From Faucicola sp902506215 (GTDB lineage: Bacteria > Pseudomonadota > Gammaproteobacteria > Pseudomonadales > Moraxellaceae), in NCBI GenBank assembly GCA_016888885.1, contig CP069437.1:1054001-1118000 (forward strand): a stretch of 64,000 nucleotides of DNA, written 5' to 3'. This document shows positions 1-7,913 of this stretch, piece by piece. The position numbers and the translations under genes were made by a program. The notes beneath the pieces are model-generated. The model was not told the DNA's origin, searched no databases, and was given only the letters and a program-made list of their open reading frames with translations. The number at the start of each line of letters is the position of its first letter. Position 1 is the first letter of the stretch.

Positions 1-1419
1 CGCATTAACATCATGCACAGGAATACCGCCCTGCAAATGAGCGGTTAAATCTTGCAAGTCGTCATTATCTGGGCTTGGAATATAGCGTGGGATATTGAGA
101 TTAAAGTCATTGGCGACAATCTCAGACATTTCAACCATTCGGCTAAAGTGGTCTTGCAGTTTGCGATTATTAAAGGTATCAACGATTTTGTGAATATCTT
201 GGTGGCGTAAACGGTTTTTATTACCGTCTTTGATAAAACCACGACTGGCATCAATCATAAACACCGATTGACCGTCAATCACATTGCCATTATCGTCTAA
301 GGTCGCAGGTTTGGCGTGTTCTTTGTCCAACACAATTATACAGGCAGGAATACCTGTGCCATAGAACAAGTTGGCTGGCAGACCGATAATGCCTTTGATA
401 TAACCTAGTTTTAGAATATTTTCACGAATGCGAGCTTCGGCATTGCCACGGAATAACACGCCATGCGGTAGAATAATCGCCCCTTTACCTGTGGTTTTTA
501 GACTACTAATCAAATGTAGTAAAAAGGCATAATCGCCATTTTTATCTGGGGGAACGCCTAAATCAAAACGATGATAAATATCAGCGGTTGGCTCAATGCC
601 GTTTGTCCAATTTTTATTAGAGAATGGCGGATTGGCGACGGCAAAATCAAAGGTTTTTAACTCATCTTCTTTTTTGAATTTTGGGTCAGAGAGAGTATTG
701 CCTTGGCGAATCGTTGCAGTTTCTACGCCATGCAAAATCATATTCATTTTTGCCAGCGCAGACGTAGCATTGTCATTTTCTTGACCGTAGATATCTAAAC
801 CATCAGTGCTTTCATCACTGGCTTTTAATAACAGCGAACCTGAGCCACACGTTGGGTCATACACGGTTTTATCATTGGTGGTATGCTTATCGATACCAAT
901 AATTTTAGCCATGATACGAGAGACTTCGGCAGGGGTATAGAATTGCCCTTTGGATTTGCCCGATTCGGTGGCAAAATGACGCATCAAATACTCGTAGGCA
1001 TCGCCTAGCAGGTCGTCACCATCGGCTTTGTTACTGGCTAAATTAAGTGTCTCGAAATTGGCAATCAATTTAGTCAAGCGGTCAATCATATCCTTGCCTG
1101 AGCCGAGTTTTTCTTCATCATTAAAATCGGTTTGGTCGATAACACCTTGCAATTCGTTTGCTTTAGCGATTGCGGTAATGATGATATTTAACTTTTCGCC
1201 GATCTCTTTGTTATTTTTGAGTTTGACGATATCGTCAAAGGTACAGCCTTCGGGTACTTCAATTAGGCTATCAGGGTCTTGTTTGGATTTATCAGAAATG
1301 TATTTTAGGAATAGTAAGGTTAAAACGTAGTCTTTATACTGGCTGGCATCCATCCCACCACGCAATTCATCACAGCTTTTCCATAGAGAAGCGTATAGTT
1401 CAGTTTTTTTGATAGCCAT
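1..1419 (-). CDS. hsdM: Type I restriction-modification system DNA methyltransferase subunit M (3' end cut by window)
   Basis: This is the modification subunit of a type I restriction system, an N6-adenine methyltransferase that works with HsdS for target recognition and HsdR for cleavage. It begins at the ATG complementary to 1417-1419 (MAIKKTELYASLWKSCDELR) and 473 codons are visible before the left edge. Visible motifs are the HsdM N-terminal helical domain, GQFYTP, the SAM-binding DPTCGSGSLL and the catalytic NPPF. M.EcoKI is 529 aa, so only the C-terminal part is missing. The hsdS and hsdR genes are not in the window and probably lie to the left. The frame is open throughout. Confidence 0.93.
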   Translation of the reverse strand, partial: MAIKKTELYASLWKSCDELRGGMDASQYKDYVLTLLFLKYISDKSKQDPDSLIEVPEGCTFDDIVKLKNNKEIGEKLNIIITAIAKANELQGVIDQTDFNDEEKLGSGKDMIDRLTKLIANFETLNLASNKADGDDLLGDAYEYLMRHFATESGKSKGQFYTPAEVSRIMAKIIGIDKHTTNDKTVYDPTCGSGSLLLKASDESTDGLDIYGQENDNATSALAKMNMILHGVETATIRQGNTLSDPKFKKEDELKTFDFAVANPPFSNKNWTNGIEPTADIYHRFDLGVPPDKNGDYAFLLHLISSLKTTGKGAIILPHGVLFRGNAEARIRENILKLGYIKGIIGLPANLFYGTGIPACIIVLDKEHAKPATLDDNGNVIDGQSVFMIDASRGFIKDGNKNRLRHQDIHKIVDTFNNRKLQDHFSRMVEMSEIVANDFNLNIPRYIPSPDNDDLQDLTAHLQGGIPVHDVNA

Positions 1420-1532
1420 GTTTCAACCTCAGTCAAGCAAAAAAATCTGAATATTATCGCATAGAAGAGGTGGATTTTTTCAAGTTGGTAAAAAAATAGG
1501 ACGTGTAAAGTATAGGCTTATTTGTACAATTT

Positions 1533-1874
1533 CTAATTAGTAATTTCTTTAAGATATAATAATAGCTCTGGGATAGAGCGTTCAGCTGCTTGATAAATGA
1601 TTTTAAAATCAAGCTCAAAGTAACCATGAGCAATAATGTTACGCATTCCACGCATATACTTCCAAGAAATTTGTGAGTTGTTTTCGACAAATTCTAGGTC
1701 ATTTTGATAAATGACATTAGCTATTTCGCCAAGGGCAATTAAGCTCATGGCAACGGCATTTTGAGTACGTTTATCATTCAAAAAATCATCAAGTGGTATA
1801 TGTTCAATAAACAGAGGAATATGTTGGCATATCTCAATCATTTTATAAAGATAATCTGGCATTCTTTTATTCAT
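1533..1874 (-). CDS. hepT: HepT-like HEPN-domain ribonuclease toxin
   Basis: This 113-aa protein is of the HEPN/DUF86 (HI0074-like) type, the toxin half of MntA-HepT modules. It carries the family's RNase motif RX4HXY as R78-N-I-I-A-H83-G-Y85, so the active site looks intact. It starts 14 bp downstream of the nucleotidyltransferase stop on the same strand, the normal antitoxin-first order. In characterised pairs HepT cleaves RNA, and MntA silences it by adding AMP groups to a tyrosine near the motif; here that would be Y85. The function is inferred from the family and gene pairing. Confidence 0.85.
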   Translation of the reverse strand: MNKRMPDYLYKMIEICQHIPLFIEHIPLDDFLNDKRTQNAVAMSLIALGEIANVIYQNDLEFVENNSQISWKYMRGMRNIIAHGYFELDFKIIYQAAERSIPELLLYLKEITN

Positions 1875-1888
1875 GACTGTTTCTACTT

Positions 1889-2179
1889 TTATATTGCAAT
1901 AGCATAACGCACAACTTCGTCTTTAAATTTTGGCGGTAAGCTATTGTGGGTGACAACATCAACTTTGAGATTGAGTAGCTCCTCTAATTCAGTTTGTAGT
2001 CCAAAAATATCAAAAAGTGTGGTTGTAGGACTTGCCTCAACAAGTAGGTCAAGGTCGCTGTTTTCAGTGTCTTCTCTTTTAGCGACAGAGCCAAATATAC
2101 GAAGATTTTTCATCCCAAATTGTTGAGCAAGTTCTTGAATTTTCTGTTGATGTTGTTGGATTTTTTGCGATGGTTTCAT
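1889..2179 (-). CDS. mntA: MntA-like minimal nucleotidyltransferase antitoxin
   Basis: This is a minimal nucleotidyltransferase of about 96 aa (HI0073-like). It shows the polymerase-beta-type signature: G30-S31, then D42-x-D44, then a third acidic residue, D74 in LKVDVV. The ATG at 2177-2179 is preferred because GGAAAG lies just upstream; an in-frame TTG at 2191 would add four residues. It directly precedes hepT. Family members act as antitoxins by AMPylating HepT. The pair next to hsdM suggests a small defence or stability cluster. Confidence 0.83.
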   Translation of the reverse strand: MKPSQKIQQHQQKIQELAQQFGMKNLRIFGSVAKREDTENSDLDLLVEASPTTTLFDIFGLQTELEELLNLKVDVVTHNSLPPKFKDEVVRYAIAI

Positions 2180-2237
2180 TGAGCTTTCCAATTCAATAAG
2201 GTTTTTTAATTATTGTTGTTATAGTTTAAACAAAAAA

Positions 2238-2264
2238 AATAAGCCTGTATATCACAGGCTTATT
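2238..2264 (-). terminator. Rho-independent terminator after the AlpA-like gene
   Basis: An 11-bp perfect stem (2238-2248 with 2254-2264) has a 5-nt loop and is followed on the minus strand by a run of T residues. It lies 12 nt beyond the AlpA stop and also insulates mntA-hepT. Confidence 0.85.
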
Positions 2265-2275
2265 TATGCCATCAG

Positions 2276-2539
2276 TCATGCAGACCGACTAGCAATTTTT
2301 TGATGAATCCATTCTGCAACTTCACTAGCCACCCACGCGACCCGCACTTGAGAAAGCTGTACCTTTTTAGGGAAAGTTGGGTCGTAGTGATCAGACTTTT
2401 CATCAATCATGCGATAAATCGTGGCTCGGCTTAGACCAGTGCATTTAATAACATCTTGGATTGAGATAAGCTGTGGCATCACGATTGTTGTTAGCTGAAG
2501 GTTGGTTGGATTGATTGTTTTCATGATTAACTCTTGCAT
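2276..2539 (-). CDS. AlpA-family excisionase-like transcriptional regulator
   Basis: This is a small DNA-binding protein of at most 87 aa in the AlpA/MerR-like winged-helix family. The segment around ISIQDVIKCTGLSRATIYRM is the typical helix-turn-helix for choosing the regulator's site. AlpA proteins of P4-like satellites and genomic islands control integrase expression or excision. A second start (MKTINP) at 2524 is possible, since neither start has a strong ribosome site. It sits at the end of a minus-strand mobile-element gene run and has its own terminator. An imperfect dyad (about 2538-2567) lies just upstream and could be its operator. Confidence 0.8.
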   Translation of the reverse strand: MQELIMKTINPTNLQLTTIVMPQLISIQDVIKCTGLSRATIYRMIDEKSDHYDPTFPKKVQLSQVRVAWVASEVAEWIHQKIASRSA

Positions 2540-2603
2540 TGATACAAAGGGAATTTCCTTTCATATCAATGCGCTATCTCATATTTTTTTACGCCATCTC
2601 ATC

Positions 2604-3518
2604 TTAGCTAACCTTCCTCACACTCTGCCGAAGCTCATCCTCAAGCGACCGCCACTGTCCATCGGATGAACTACTATCACTCGCCACTGACCGAACAATC
2701 GCATCACTATCCGCATCCGCATTATAAAACTCCTCCACGATTGCCATTCCCTCATCTGAATCCACCTCAAACGCTGAATTGGCATAGCCAAGCTTAGCCA
2801 CTTCCTCTAATGCCTGCTGATTGAAGCCAGACTGTAGTTGCTGCGCATGAATCGCCTGAGCATTTTCCACCGCATCCTTTAAGCTCACATTATCCTGCAA
2901 GGTTAAATCCACGTAGTAGATAGGCGTACGATAGCTTTGTGTCGTACTCTTCCCACGAATGGTTAGCTGTAGCGGTAAGTTTGACAGTAAGCCACCTGAT
3001 ACCGCATTAAAGTAGCTGAGCCGCGCCATCAGCGTTCTGATTGAATTGTAGCCTGTGGTACGAAAGATAAATGAGCCTAACTCGTCTGAATCATCCAAGT
3101 TGGCGTATAAACGCCCAAATACCTTACAGTTACCATTTTGCCCGATTGGGCATAATTCTGGACTGGGGCAAGGCAATTGCTCAACGCCGTTTTGGGTACG
3201 TCGTTGGCACAGCTCACCATTACCCACACAGATAGGTCTGCCTGTTTGTCGGTCAAACAACGTGTACTCAGCACGTAGGTTTAACTCAGGCGTGTTAAAC
3301 AGCATCCGTACAGGAATTTGGCGTAGTTTGCCATTAGGCTTATTTTGACGTAGCTTGTCATCAAGTGGATGCTTAATCCAACCATCCTTACTTTGCACTT
3401 GGCTGGTAATGGTGAATTGGTCATCTTTCTCCGGTAAGCGTTTACCATTTTTCTCAACGACTTTACCGATGGTGATTCTGCCTAAAATAGGCGGTGTGAT
3501 GGTTAACCCTTTAATCAT
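2604..3518 (-). CDS. Probable recombination directionality factor-like (Gp3-type) mobile-element protein
   Basis: This 304-aa protein starts at ATG 3518 behind AAGGAG at good spacing. Its middle holds a cysteine cluster (residues about 105-135, with ELC, QLPCPSPELCPIGQNGNC) that looks metal-binding. Proteins of this kind are usually called hydrolase or metal-binding protein and are carried beside yqaJ and DUF932 genes in Acinetobacter-type islands. I recall them as related to the phiC31/phiBT1 Gp3 recombination directionality factors, but I cannot verify that here. The C-terminus is acidic and serine-rich. Its role in excision is inference. Confidence 0.6.
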   Translation of the reverse strand: MIKGLTITPPILGRITIGKVVEKNGKRLPEKDDQFTITSQVQSKDGWIKHPLDDKLRQNKPNGKLRQIPVRMLFNTPELNLRAEYTLFDRQTGRPICVGNGELCQRRTQNGVEQLPCPSPELCPIGQNGNCKVFGRLYANLDDSDELGSFIFRTTGYNSIRTLMARLSYFNAVSGGLLSNLPLQLTIRGKSTTQSYRTPIYYVDLTLQDNVSLKDAVENAQAIHAQQLQSGFNQQALEEVAKLGYANSAFEVDSDEGMAIVEEFYNADADSDAIVRSVASDSSSSDGQWRSLEDELRQSVRKVS

Positions 3519-3538
3519 GGGTGTTCTCCTTGGTTTAA

Positions 3539-3550
3539 TTTAATAGATTG
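3539..3550 (-). promoter_or_regulatory. Shared 12-mer upstream of the RDF-like gene (copy 1)
   Basis: The minus-strand 12-mer CAATCTATTAAA occurs here about 20 nt upstream of the start codon and again at 5835-5846 upstream of the DUF932 gene. It contains a plausible -10 element (TATTAA). A shared promoter or regulator site is inferred from the repetition alone. Confidence 0.35.
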
Positions 3551-3593
3551 GTTTAAAAGGCTTGCTTAATTGGCTGATTGAAGAAAGTAAAAA

Positions 3594-3620
3594 GCCCATG
3601 CTTGACCAGCAAACATGGGC
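3594..3620 (-). terminator. Rho-independent terminator after the YqaJ gene
   Basis: A 7-bp GC-rich stem, GCCCATG (3594-3600) with CATGGGC (3614-3620), is followed on the minus strand by CTTTTTACTTT. It lies 41 nt downstream of the yqaJ stop. Confidence 0.75.
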
Positions 3621-3660
3621 GATATAGTGATTGGGATAATGGGATGCTTGTTAGCTTGAG

Positions 3661-4719
3661 TTACGCCTTGGTATTCACTAGAAAACGACGACTACCTTGC
3701 CTTACCTGTGGATATTGATTAAGTAGTTCAGGTTGGTCTTTGAGCAGTGCCTTAGTATCTAAACTCACGCTATCTTTAGCTTTCTTCCAACTGACTGAGC
3801 CATTGGCAAAGGTCGCAAGCTCTGCTGTTTTCATTACCTGCTGAATTTGCTGTTTGAGAAAATCAAAGCGGTGTTGATGGTGATCAATCAGCTTTTTCTG
3901 CTCGGTCAATTCATTAAACCAAGTGTTTAAGATGTCATTGTCCCGATAGTCGATGACTTCACCCTGACTAGTGGGATAAAGCTGACTTAAGGCTTTCGCC
4001 GCTGACTCACTACCATCGGCAGGCGGTGGCACATCCTGTTGCACGTACTCCCAGAACCGCCGTTCTTGATGAATGAGTTGGTTAATGATTAACTCATCGC
4101 GTTTGATTTCATACACCCGAGCTTCATGCCCGCAGATGAGTACACAGACATGGGCTAAGCTTTTACCGGTTACGGCTAATTGGTGCTGTACTTGGCAAGT
4201 GACATACAGCGGTACGCCATGTTTCCATAGCTTTGCGCCATGTTCCCCTGTGGTTTTAATCTCAAGAACGCCCACTTCTGATTTATTGACGGCATAATCA
4301 AGATTGGCAAGCATGAAGGATTTATCAGGGTCAGGATGTTGCAGGACTGCATTAACACGGCGAACTTTATTGCCTGTCTTAGCGGTGTAGTACTTGGCAA
4401 TGAGTGGCTCAAGTTCTTTACCCCAATATAGCGGTGAATAAGCATTTTCCATCAGCCCATCAGATAAGTCTGGGTTTTGTCGTCCTGTCTTGATGAGCCA
4501 TAGCTCAAGCATGGACATGTAGGGATTAAGCCCACAGGCTGCGGCGGCATCACTGCCACCAATGCCTGTGTTGCGAACGGCTAACCAGTCTTGGTGGGTT
4601 AACTCTTTGATTTCAGCTAGGCGTTTAGCGGCTTTGGCTTTGGTGGGTTTAACGTGAGTAGTGATTTTAGTTAAGCCATTGTCTTGATTGGGTTGCATCG
4701 GTAGGGTTAAATCATTCAT
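3661..4719 (-). CDS. YqaJ-family viral recombinase (PD-(D/E)XK exonuclease)
   Basis: This 352-aa protein belongs to the YqaJ/lambda-exonuclease family, which resects double-stranded DNA ends for phage-type recombination. It shows WLAVRNTGIGGSDAAAACG (residues about 45-63), E102 in WGKELEP, D141, the E153-x-K155 pair in VLEIKTT and QVQHQL at 176-181; together these form the nuclease core. The start at 4719 is chosen because AAAGGAG lies 8 nt upstream; a longer reading from 4761 lacks this. No matching single-strand annealing protein (RecT/Erf) is recognisable nearby, although the DUF932 neighbour often accompanies it. Confidence 0.85.
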   Translation of the reverse strand: MNDLTLPMQPNQDNGLTKITTHVKPTKAKAAKRLAEIKELTHQDWLAVRNTGIGGSDAAAACGLNPYMSMLELWLIKTGRQNPDLSDGLMENAYSPLYWGKELEPLIAKYYTAKTGNKVRRVNAVLQHPDPDKSFMLANLDYAVNKSEVGVLEIKTTGEHGAKLWKHGVPLYVTCQVQHQLAVTGKSLAHVCVLICGHEARVYEIKRDELIINQLIHQERRFWEYVQQDVPPPADGSESAAKALSQLYPTSQGEVIDYRDNDILNTWFNELTEQKKLIDHHQHRFDFLKQQIQQVMKTAELATFANGSVSWKKAKDSVSLDTKALLKDQPELLNQYPQVRQGSRRFLVNTKA

Positions 4720-4766
4720 GCTGTTATCTCCTTTGGTGAAATGTTTGTAAAAAAAGGGCATAAAAA

Positions 4767-4794
4767 AACCACGCCTTATTGCTAAAGCGTGGTT
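4767..4794 (-). terminator. Rho-independent terminator after the DUF932 gene
   Basis: An 8-bp stem, AACCACGC (4767-4774) with GCGTGGTT (4787-4794), is followed on the minus strand by a run of seven T. It ends the DUF932 transcript before yqaJ. Confidence 0.85.
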
Positions 4795-4815
4795 GTTAGA
4801 GTGGATAAGTTACTG

Positions 4816-5808
4816 TTAGGCAATCAGTCGCATCGCTTCCTCAAGCCCCTTTTGCTTTAAGTTTGCCCCAGTGCCAAACCAAGCTGAGTCTAACCGATGG
4901 TCGGTAGACATAGCCCGGCGTTCATGGTCAACAAACTCAGTCACGGCACACAATAAGCCATAAGCGGTATCCCGTGCTGAATCAAGATCAGCCCCCCGAC
5001 CTTGACCGTTAAACATGGTCATGATTTGGTTCATGGCTTTGGCATTGGGGACTGCCTTTTGGGTTTTGTTATTGGTTGGGAACATAATCAAAGTATCGTC
5101 AACGTCATTGAACAATCGGTTGAGATAGTTGGTGGCTTGTGCTTGAGTTATCCGCCGTTCAGTAAGCTGCTTCATTTGGTACATATGTTCATTCCATTGG
5201 TTAATGGAAATCCCCAATTGGTTTTTCACCTTTGCCGCATCAAATACCGTTGAGTGTGGCACTTTGACCACCCCACCTGATTTGTCCGCTAGACTGATTG
5301 CAAGGGTATTGTTACACACTACCCGAATAGAGGTAAATTGGGCAGTTGTAGCAAGCGTACCATCACAAGCGGTTGCCAGTAAGATATAGCCATTACTAAC
5401 ATCTTTGCCTTTTAATGCCGTGGATTGTCCTGTTTTCGCCAGCGCCCAGAACTTACGACCGCCTTTGAGTACACCTGCGGTTTCAAGCTCAAAGTCAGCT
5501 TGCTCAGTCAAATCCCGATAAAACTCCAAGATTTCACGTGGCTGGACTTCTTGGTAGCGTTGTGAGACAACGGATAGCGGTTCAAGGGTATCTGAGCGAT
5601 ACAACACTTTGTTATCAGCAAATGGCATAATGAGCTTGCCACCTGCGGCATGATTGGCATAGTAGCTGACATCGGATGATTCGATTGTCCAGCCCATGCC
5701 TGCTTGTTCTGCCCAAACTTCGATGGGTTGGTTGGGGGTAAGCTCGTTACCTAAACCGTGCCAAGGGGTTTCGCCAACATATGCCATTGTTTGTACTTCG
5801 TGTGCCAT
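4816..5808 (-). CDS. DUF932 domain-containing (phage/plasmid-like) protein
   Basis: This is a full-length 330-aa member of the DUF932 phage/plasmid-like family. It opens with MAHEVQTMAYVGETPWHGLG, characteristic of the group, and has the conserved middle TSIRVVCNNTLAISL. AAGGAG sits at good spacing before the ATG. The biochemical function is not established; such genes travel with YqaJ-type nucleases and mobile-element replication genes, so a role in DNA processing is likely but inferred. It has its own upstream 12-mer motif and its own downstream terminator, so it is probably transcribed alone. Confidence 0.85.
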   Translation of the reverse strand: MAHEVQTMAYVGETPWHGLGNELTPNQPIEVWAEQAGMGWTIESSDVSYYANHAAGGKLIMPFADNKVLYRSDTLEPLSVVSQRYQEVQPREILEFYRDLTEQADFELETAGVLKGGRKFWALAKTGQSTALKGKDVSNGYILLATACDGTLATTAQFTSIRVVCNNTLAISLADKSGGVVKVPHSTVFDAAKVKNQLGISINQWNEHMYQMKQLTERRITQAQATNYLNRLFNDVDDTLIMFPTNNKTQKAVPNAKAMNQIMTMFNGQGRGADLDSARDTAYGLLCAVTEFVDHERRAMSTDHRLDSAWFGTGANLKQKGLEEAMRLIA

Positions 5809-5834
5809 GAGATTTTCTCCTTTTTTGTGTTAAG

Positions 5835-5846
5835 TTTAATAGATTG
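5835..5846 (-). promoter_or_regulatory. Shared 12-mer upstream of the DUF932 gene (copy 2)
   Basis: This is the second copy of CAATCTATTAAA on the minus strand, about 27 nt before the DUF932 start and exactly matching the copy at 3539-3550. It is possibly a common promoter or activator site. Confidence 0.35.
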
Positions 5847-5856
5847 ATTGGATAGG

Positions 5857-6162
5857 CTATGTCCCATTTAGGGTTGTTGCATCAAAGACGTATTCACAGT
5901 CAATGCACTGCATTTGCTGTGAACCTGGAAAGATGGTGAATTTGGTTTGTACTAAACTTATCGCAATATTAGCGACCGTGCTGATGGCAATACCTGCATA
6001 GGGTGGTAGTCGATAAGCATTGCAAATACTAGTACTTAGCCCCTCTATAATCCTAGGATGCAATAGTGTCTGGTTTAGGGGTAAGCTAAAATTAATATTA
6101 TCATTACCAAGCTTGTATACATTGGATGAATGACAGTTAGGACATAAGGTTTTTATGGGCAT
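5857..6162 (-). CDS. Small hypothetical protein with split zinc ribbon
   Basis: This 101-aa protein has one CxxC pair at each end (C7/C10 in LCPNCHSSN, C86/C89 in QCIDCEYVF). A hydrophobic glycine/alanine-rich stretch lies between them (about 55-72). The pairs could fold into one zinc ribbon with the hydrophobic part as a membrane hairpin or packing helix. I do not recognise a named family. It lies in the island between the DUF932 gene and the disrupted Gp2-like gene, on the same strand. GGAG-like spacing before the ATG is present (AAGGAGTTTCT). Confidence 0.65.
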   Translation of the reverse strand: MPIKTLCPNCHSSNVYKLGNDNINFSLPLNQTLLHPRIIEGLSTSICNAYRLPPYAGIAISTVANIAISLVQTKFTIFPGSQQMQCIDCEYVFDATTLNGT

Positions 6163-6198
6163 AGAAACTCCTTGTTAGGTTAGGTTTGTGGCATAAAA

Positions 6199-6226
6199 AA
6201 AGGTCTGCTTTTTAGGGCAGACCTTT
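6199..6226 (-). terminator. Rho-independent terminator after the Gp2-like gene
   Basis: A 10-bp stem, AAAGGTCTGC (6199-6208) with GCAGACCTTT (6217-6226), and an 8-nt loop are followed on the minus strand by T residues. It lies 100 nt beyond the stop of the disrupted Gp2-like gene and before the zinc-ribbon gene. Confidence 0.85.
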
Positions 6227-6325
6227 GATATAGCATTAAGTTTAAAAGCATTATTCAGATAGAGGCTATCTTCAAGGGAATAATATATATTTAAATTTAT
6301 TTAGAAATGTGGTTTTTAGTGTCTA

Positions 6326-6916
6326 TTATCTGAACACTCCTTTACCAAAGGTTTTCATTCCTGAGGGCTTAACGACTAAATACTGATTAGATTTATAAGG
6401 CTCGGTCAGATATAAAGCTGTTGATACTGCGTTTTCTATTTCATGAAGATTATTTCGATGGATTCTGCCGATACCCAATTTACCTTGCTGTTGATAGCTA
6501 TATTTGGTTTCAGGATTATTAGAATTATGATACTCGCCTAATCCATTCGTGATTTTTACCCACTTTTCTCCCACTTCCTTACCAATATAAAAATCAGATT
6601 GTCGCTTCGAACCGTCATAAGCGAGCCAAAGATGGCAATGGTAGCCTTTTTCAATACCTTGCTCAATTGCCCAAGCATATCCAACCAAGTCTTTAAAGCA
6701 AGTTTTTTTGTTTGATATTAGATCTCTAAAATTATCAATTTGGTTTTGAAAATCTTCCAGACTCACTTTTTCACGCCATTGATGTTGATAAGATAAAGTT
6801 ATAAAAATAACTAAAGATTTAGCATAGTTATTTAGCACACGTCTAACGTATTGTTCTAACTCATATCTATTGTTCATTTCTTGGTTTATTTGTGAATCAA
6901 GGCTATATCTAACCAT
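6326..6916 (-). pseudogene. C-terminal part of an inovirus Gp2 / YagK-YfjJ-like protein, cut by IS982
   Basis: This 196-codon open frame carries the conserved part of the YagK/YfjJ (inovirus Gp2) family: FITLSYQHQW early, then AIEQGIEKGYHCHLWLAYDG with an HxH (HUH-like) motif, and a C-terminal GKGVFR. HUH proteins nick DNA for rolling-circle replication, so an initiator role is plausible but inferred. Its apparent ATG at 6914-6916 is an internal methionine. Removing the IS at 6932-7913 joins it in frame to 7921-8205, giving one 296-aa protein. The remaining frame might still be translated but has lost its promoter and N-terminus. Confidence 0.75.
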
Positions 6917-6924
6917 TTTTTCAT

Positions 6925-6931
6925 AACTTAA
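6925..6931. repeat. Target-site duplication of IS982 copy 1 (left)
   Basis: The 7-bp sequence AACTTAA is repeated at 7914-7920, directly flanking the insertion sequence. This is the expected scar of a recent transposition. Confidence 0.8.
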
Positions 6932-7913
6932 ACCCCACTCTCAACTTGAAATAAGCAATTCAAACTGAAGTGGGGGATTACCTAACTGTTTATTGATTAC
7001 AAAGCAGAAGTTATGAGCCAAGATTTTACGCATAAATCTGTGGGATAAATGCCATAAATCTCTAGCTCTCACCTTTTGCATGTTAAACCGCTGTGATAAC
7101 TGACCAATCACCGTCTCAATATTGCGACGAGCATTTTTAAGACGATTAAGTACACTGATTGGTCGTTTATCGGGCATATTTTTTCTAAGCGGTGTTTGCA
7201 AATCAACACATCGCTTAAAGCAATACTCAGATAAATCAGGGCTAATATAGCCCATATCTGCACCTAACAAGCCTTTGATATTATCAAGCATATCAGGTGC
7301 AACAAGCCTTTCATCTATCTTAGCAGAGGCAAAGGTAAAATTGGTTATCATGCCCGATAGATTAATAAGTAAATGTCCTTCAAAGCCAAAATATTTTTGT
7401 TGCTTTGAGGCACAGTAACTATAACTGCCTTCGTATTTGAAGGTTTTATGCCGATAGGCTCTGGCATATTGACACACCGGAATGGGAAAGCCATCAATAA
7501 AATGAATGTTGTCTTGCCCATGCTGTTTAACGATATGCTGTTGTATCAAAGTTTTTACTTGTAACAAATTGACGCATTGCTTGGCAAAGTTTGGATATGA
7601 GCCTATTTGTGGAAACCATGTTTGCCAATGCTGTTTAAAATACTGATGGATTTGCGAATCGGTGTCCATCTGTAAAAACTCACCCACTATCTCCATGGTG
7701 ATAATTTCACTGTCGGTTAGCTTTGGTGCATATCCGCCTTGTCTTAGCCGGTTTGTTACAATCTTTTTGTAGTAGTCATCTACCATTAGATAGATTTTAA
7801 TGATAAATTCATCAATGGGCATGGCTTATCCTCTAATCTTTTTGGTCATTGATTAAAGTTTAAGTTCATGCCTTTTTTGTTTCAACCCCGCTTAAAAGTG
7901 TTGAGAGTGGGGT
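6932..7913 (-). mobile_element. IS982-family insertion sequence, copy 1 (982 bp)
   Basis: This complete element has 14-bp terminal inverted repeats ACCCCACTCTCAAC at both ends, one transposase gene and a 7-bp direct repeat of target DNA. The sub-terminal DNA differs between ends. I could not see any difference from the copy at 8742-9723 in the parts I compared, so both are recent. It is inserted inside the Gp2-like gene. Family assignment rests on the transposase style and element length of about 1 kb. Confidence 0.92.
6941..7822 (-). CDS. IS982-family transposase (copy 1)
   Basis: This 293-aa DDE transposase has a start, MPIDEFIIKIYLMVDDYYKK, typical of IS982 enzymes. Candidate catalytic acids are the D in FIDGFPIPVC, the D in LLGADMGYIS and the E in RRNIETVIGQL. 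The protein is identical to the copy at 8833-9714. The reading frame is intact, so the element could be active. AGAGGATAAGCC precedes the ATG. Confidence 0.93.
   Translation of the reverse strand: MPIDEFIIKIYLMVDDYYKKIVTNRLRQGGYAPKLTDSEIITMEIVGEFLQMDTDSQIHQYFKQHWQTWFPQIGSYPNFAKQCVNLLQVKTLIQQHIVKQHGQDNIHFIDGFPIPVCQYARAYRHKTFKYEGSYSYCASKQQKYFGFEGHLLINLSGMITNFTFASAKIDERLVAPDMLDNIKGLLGADMGYISPDLSEYCFKRCVDLQTPLRKNMPDKRPISVLNRLKNARRNIETVIGQLSQRFNMQKVRARDLWHLSHRFMRKILAHNFCFVINKQLGNPPLQFELLISS

Noticed and set aside
1454..1690. Minus-strand frame overlapping hepT
   Set aside because: It overlaps the conserved HEPN motif in another frame and has no protein-like domain.
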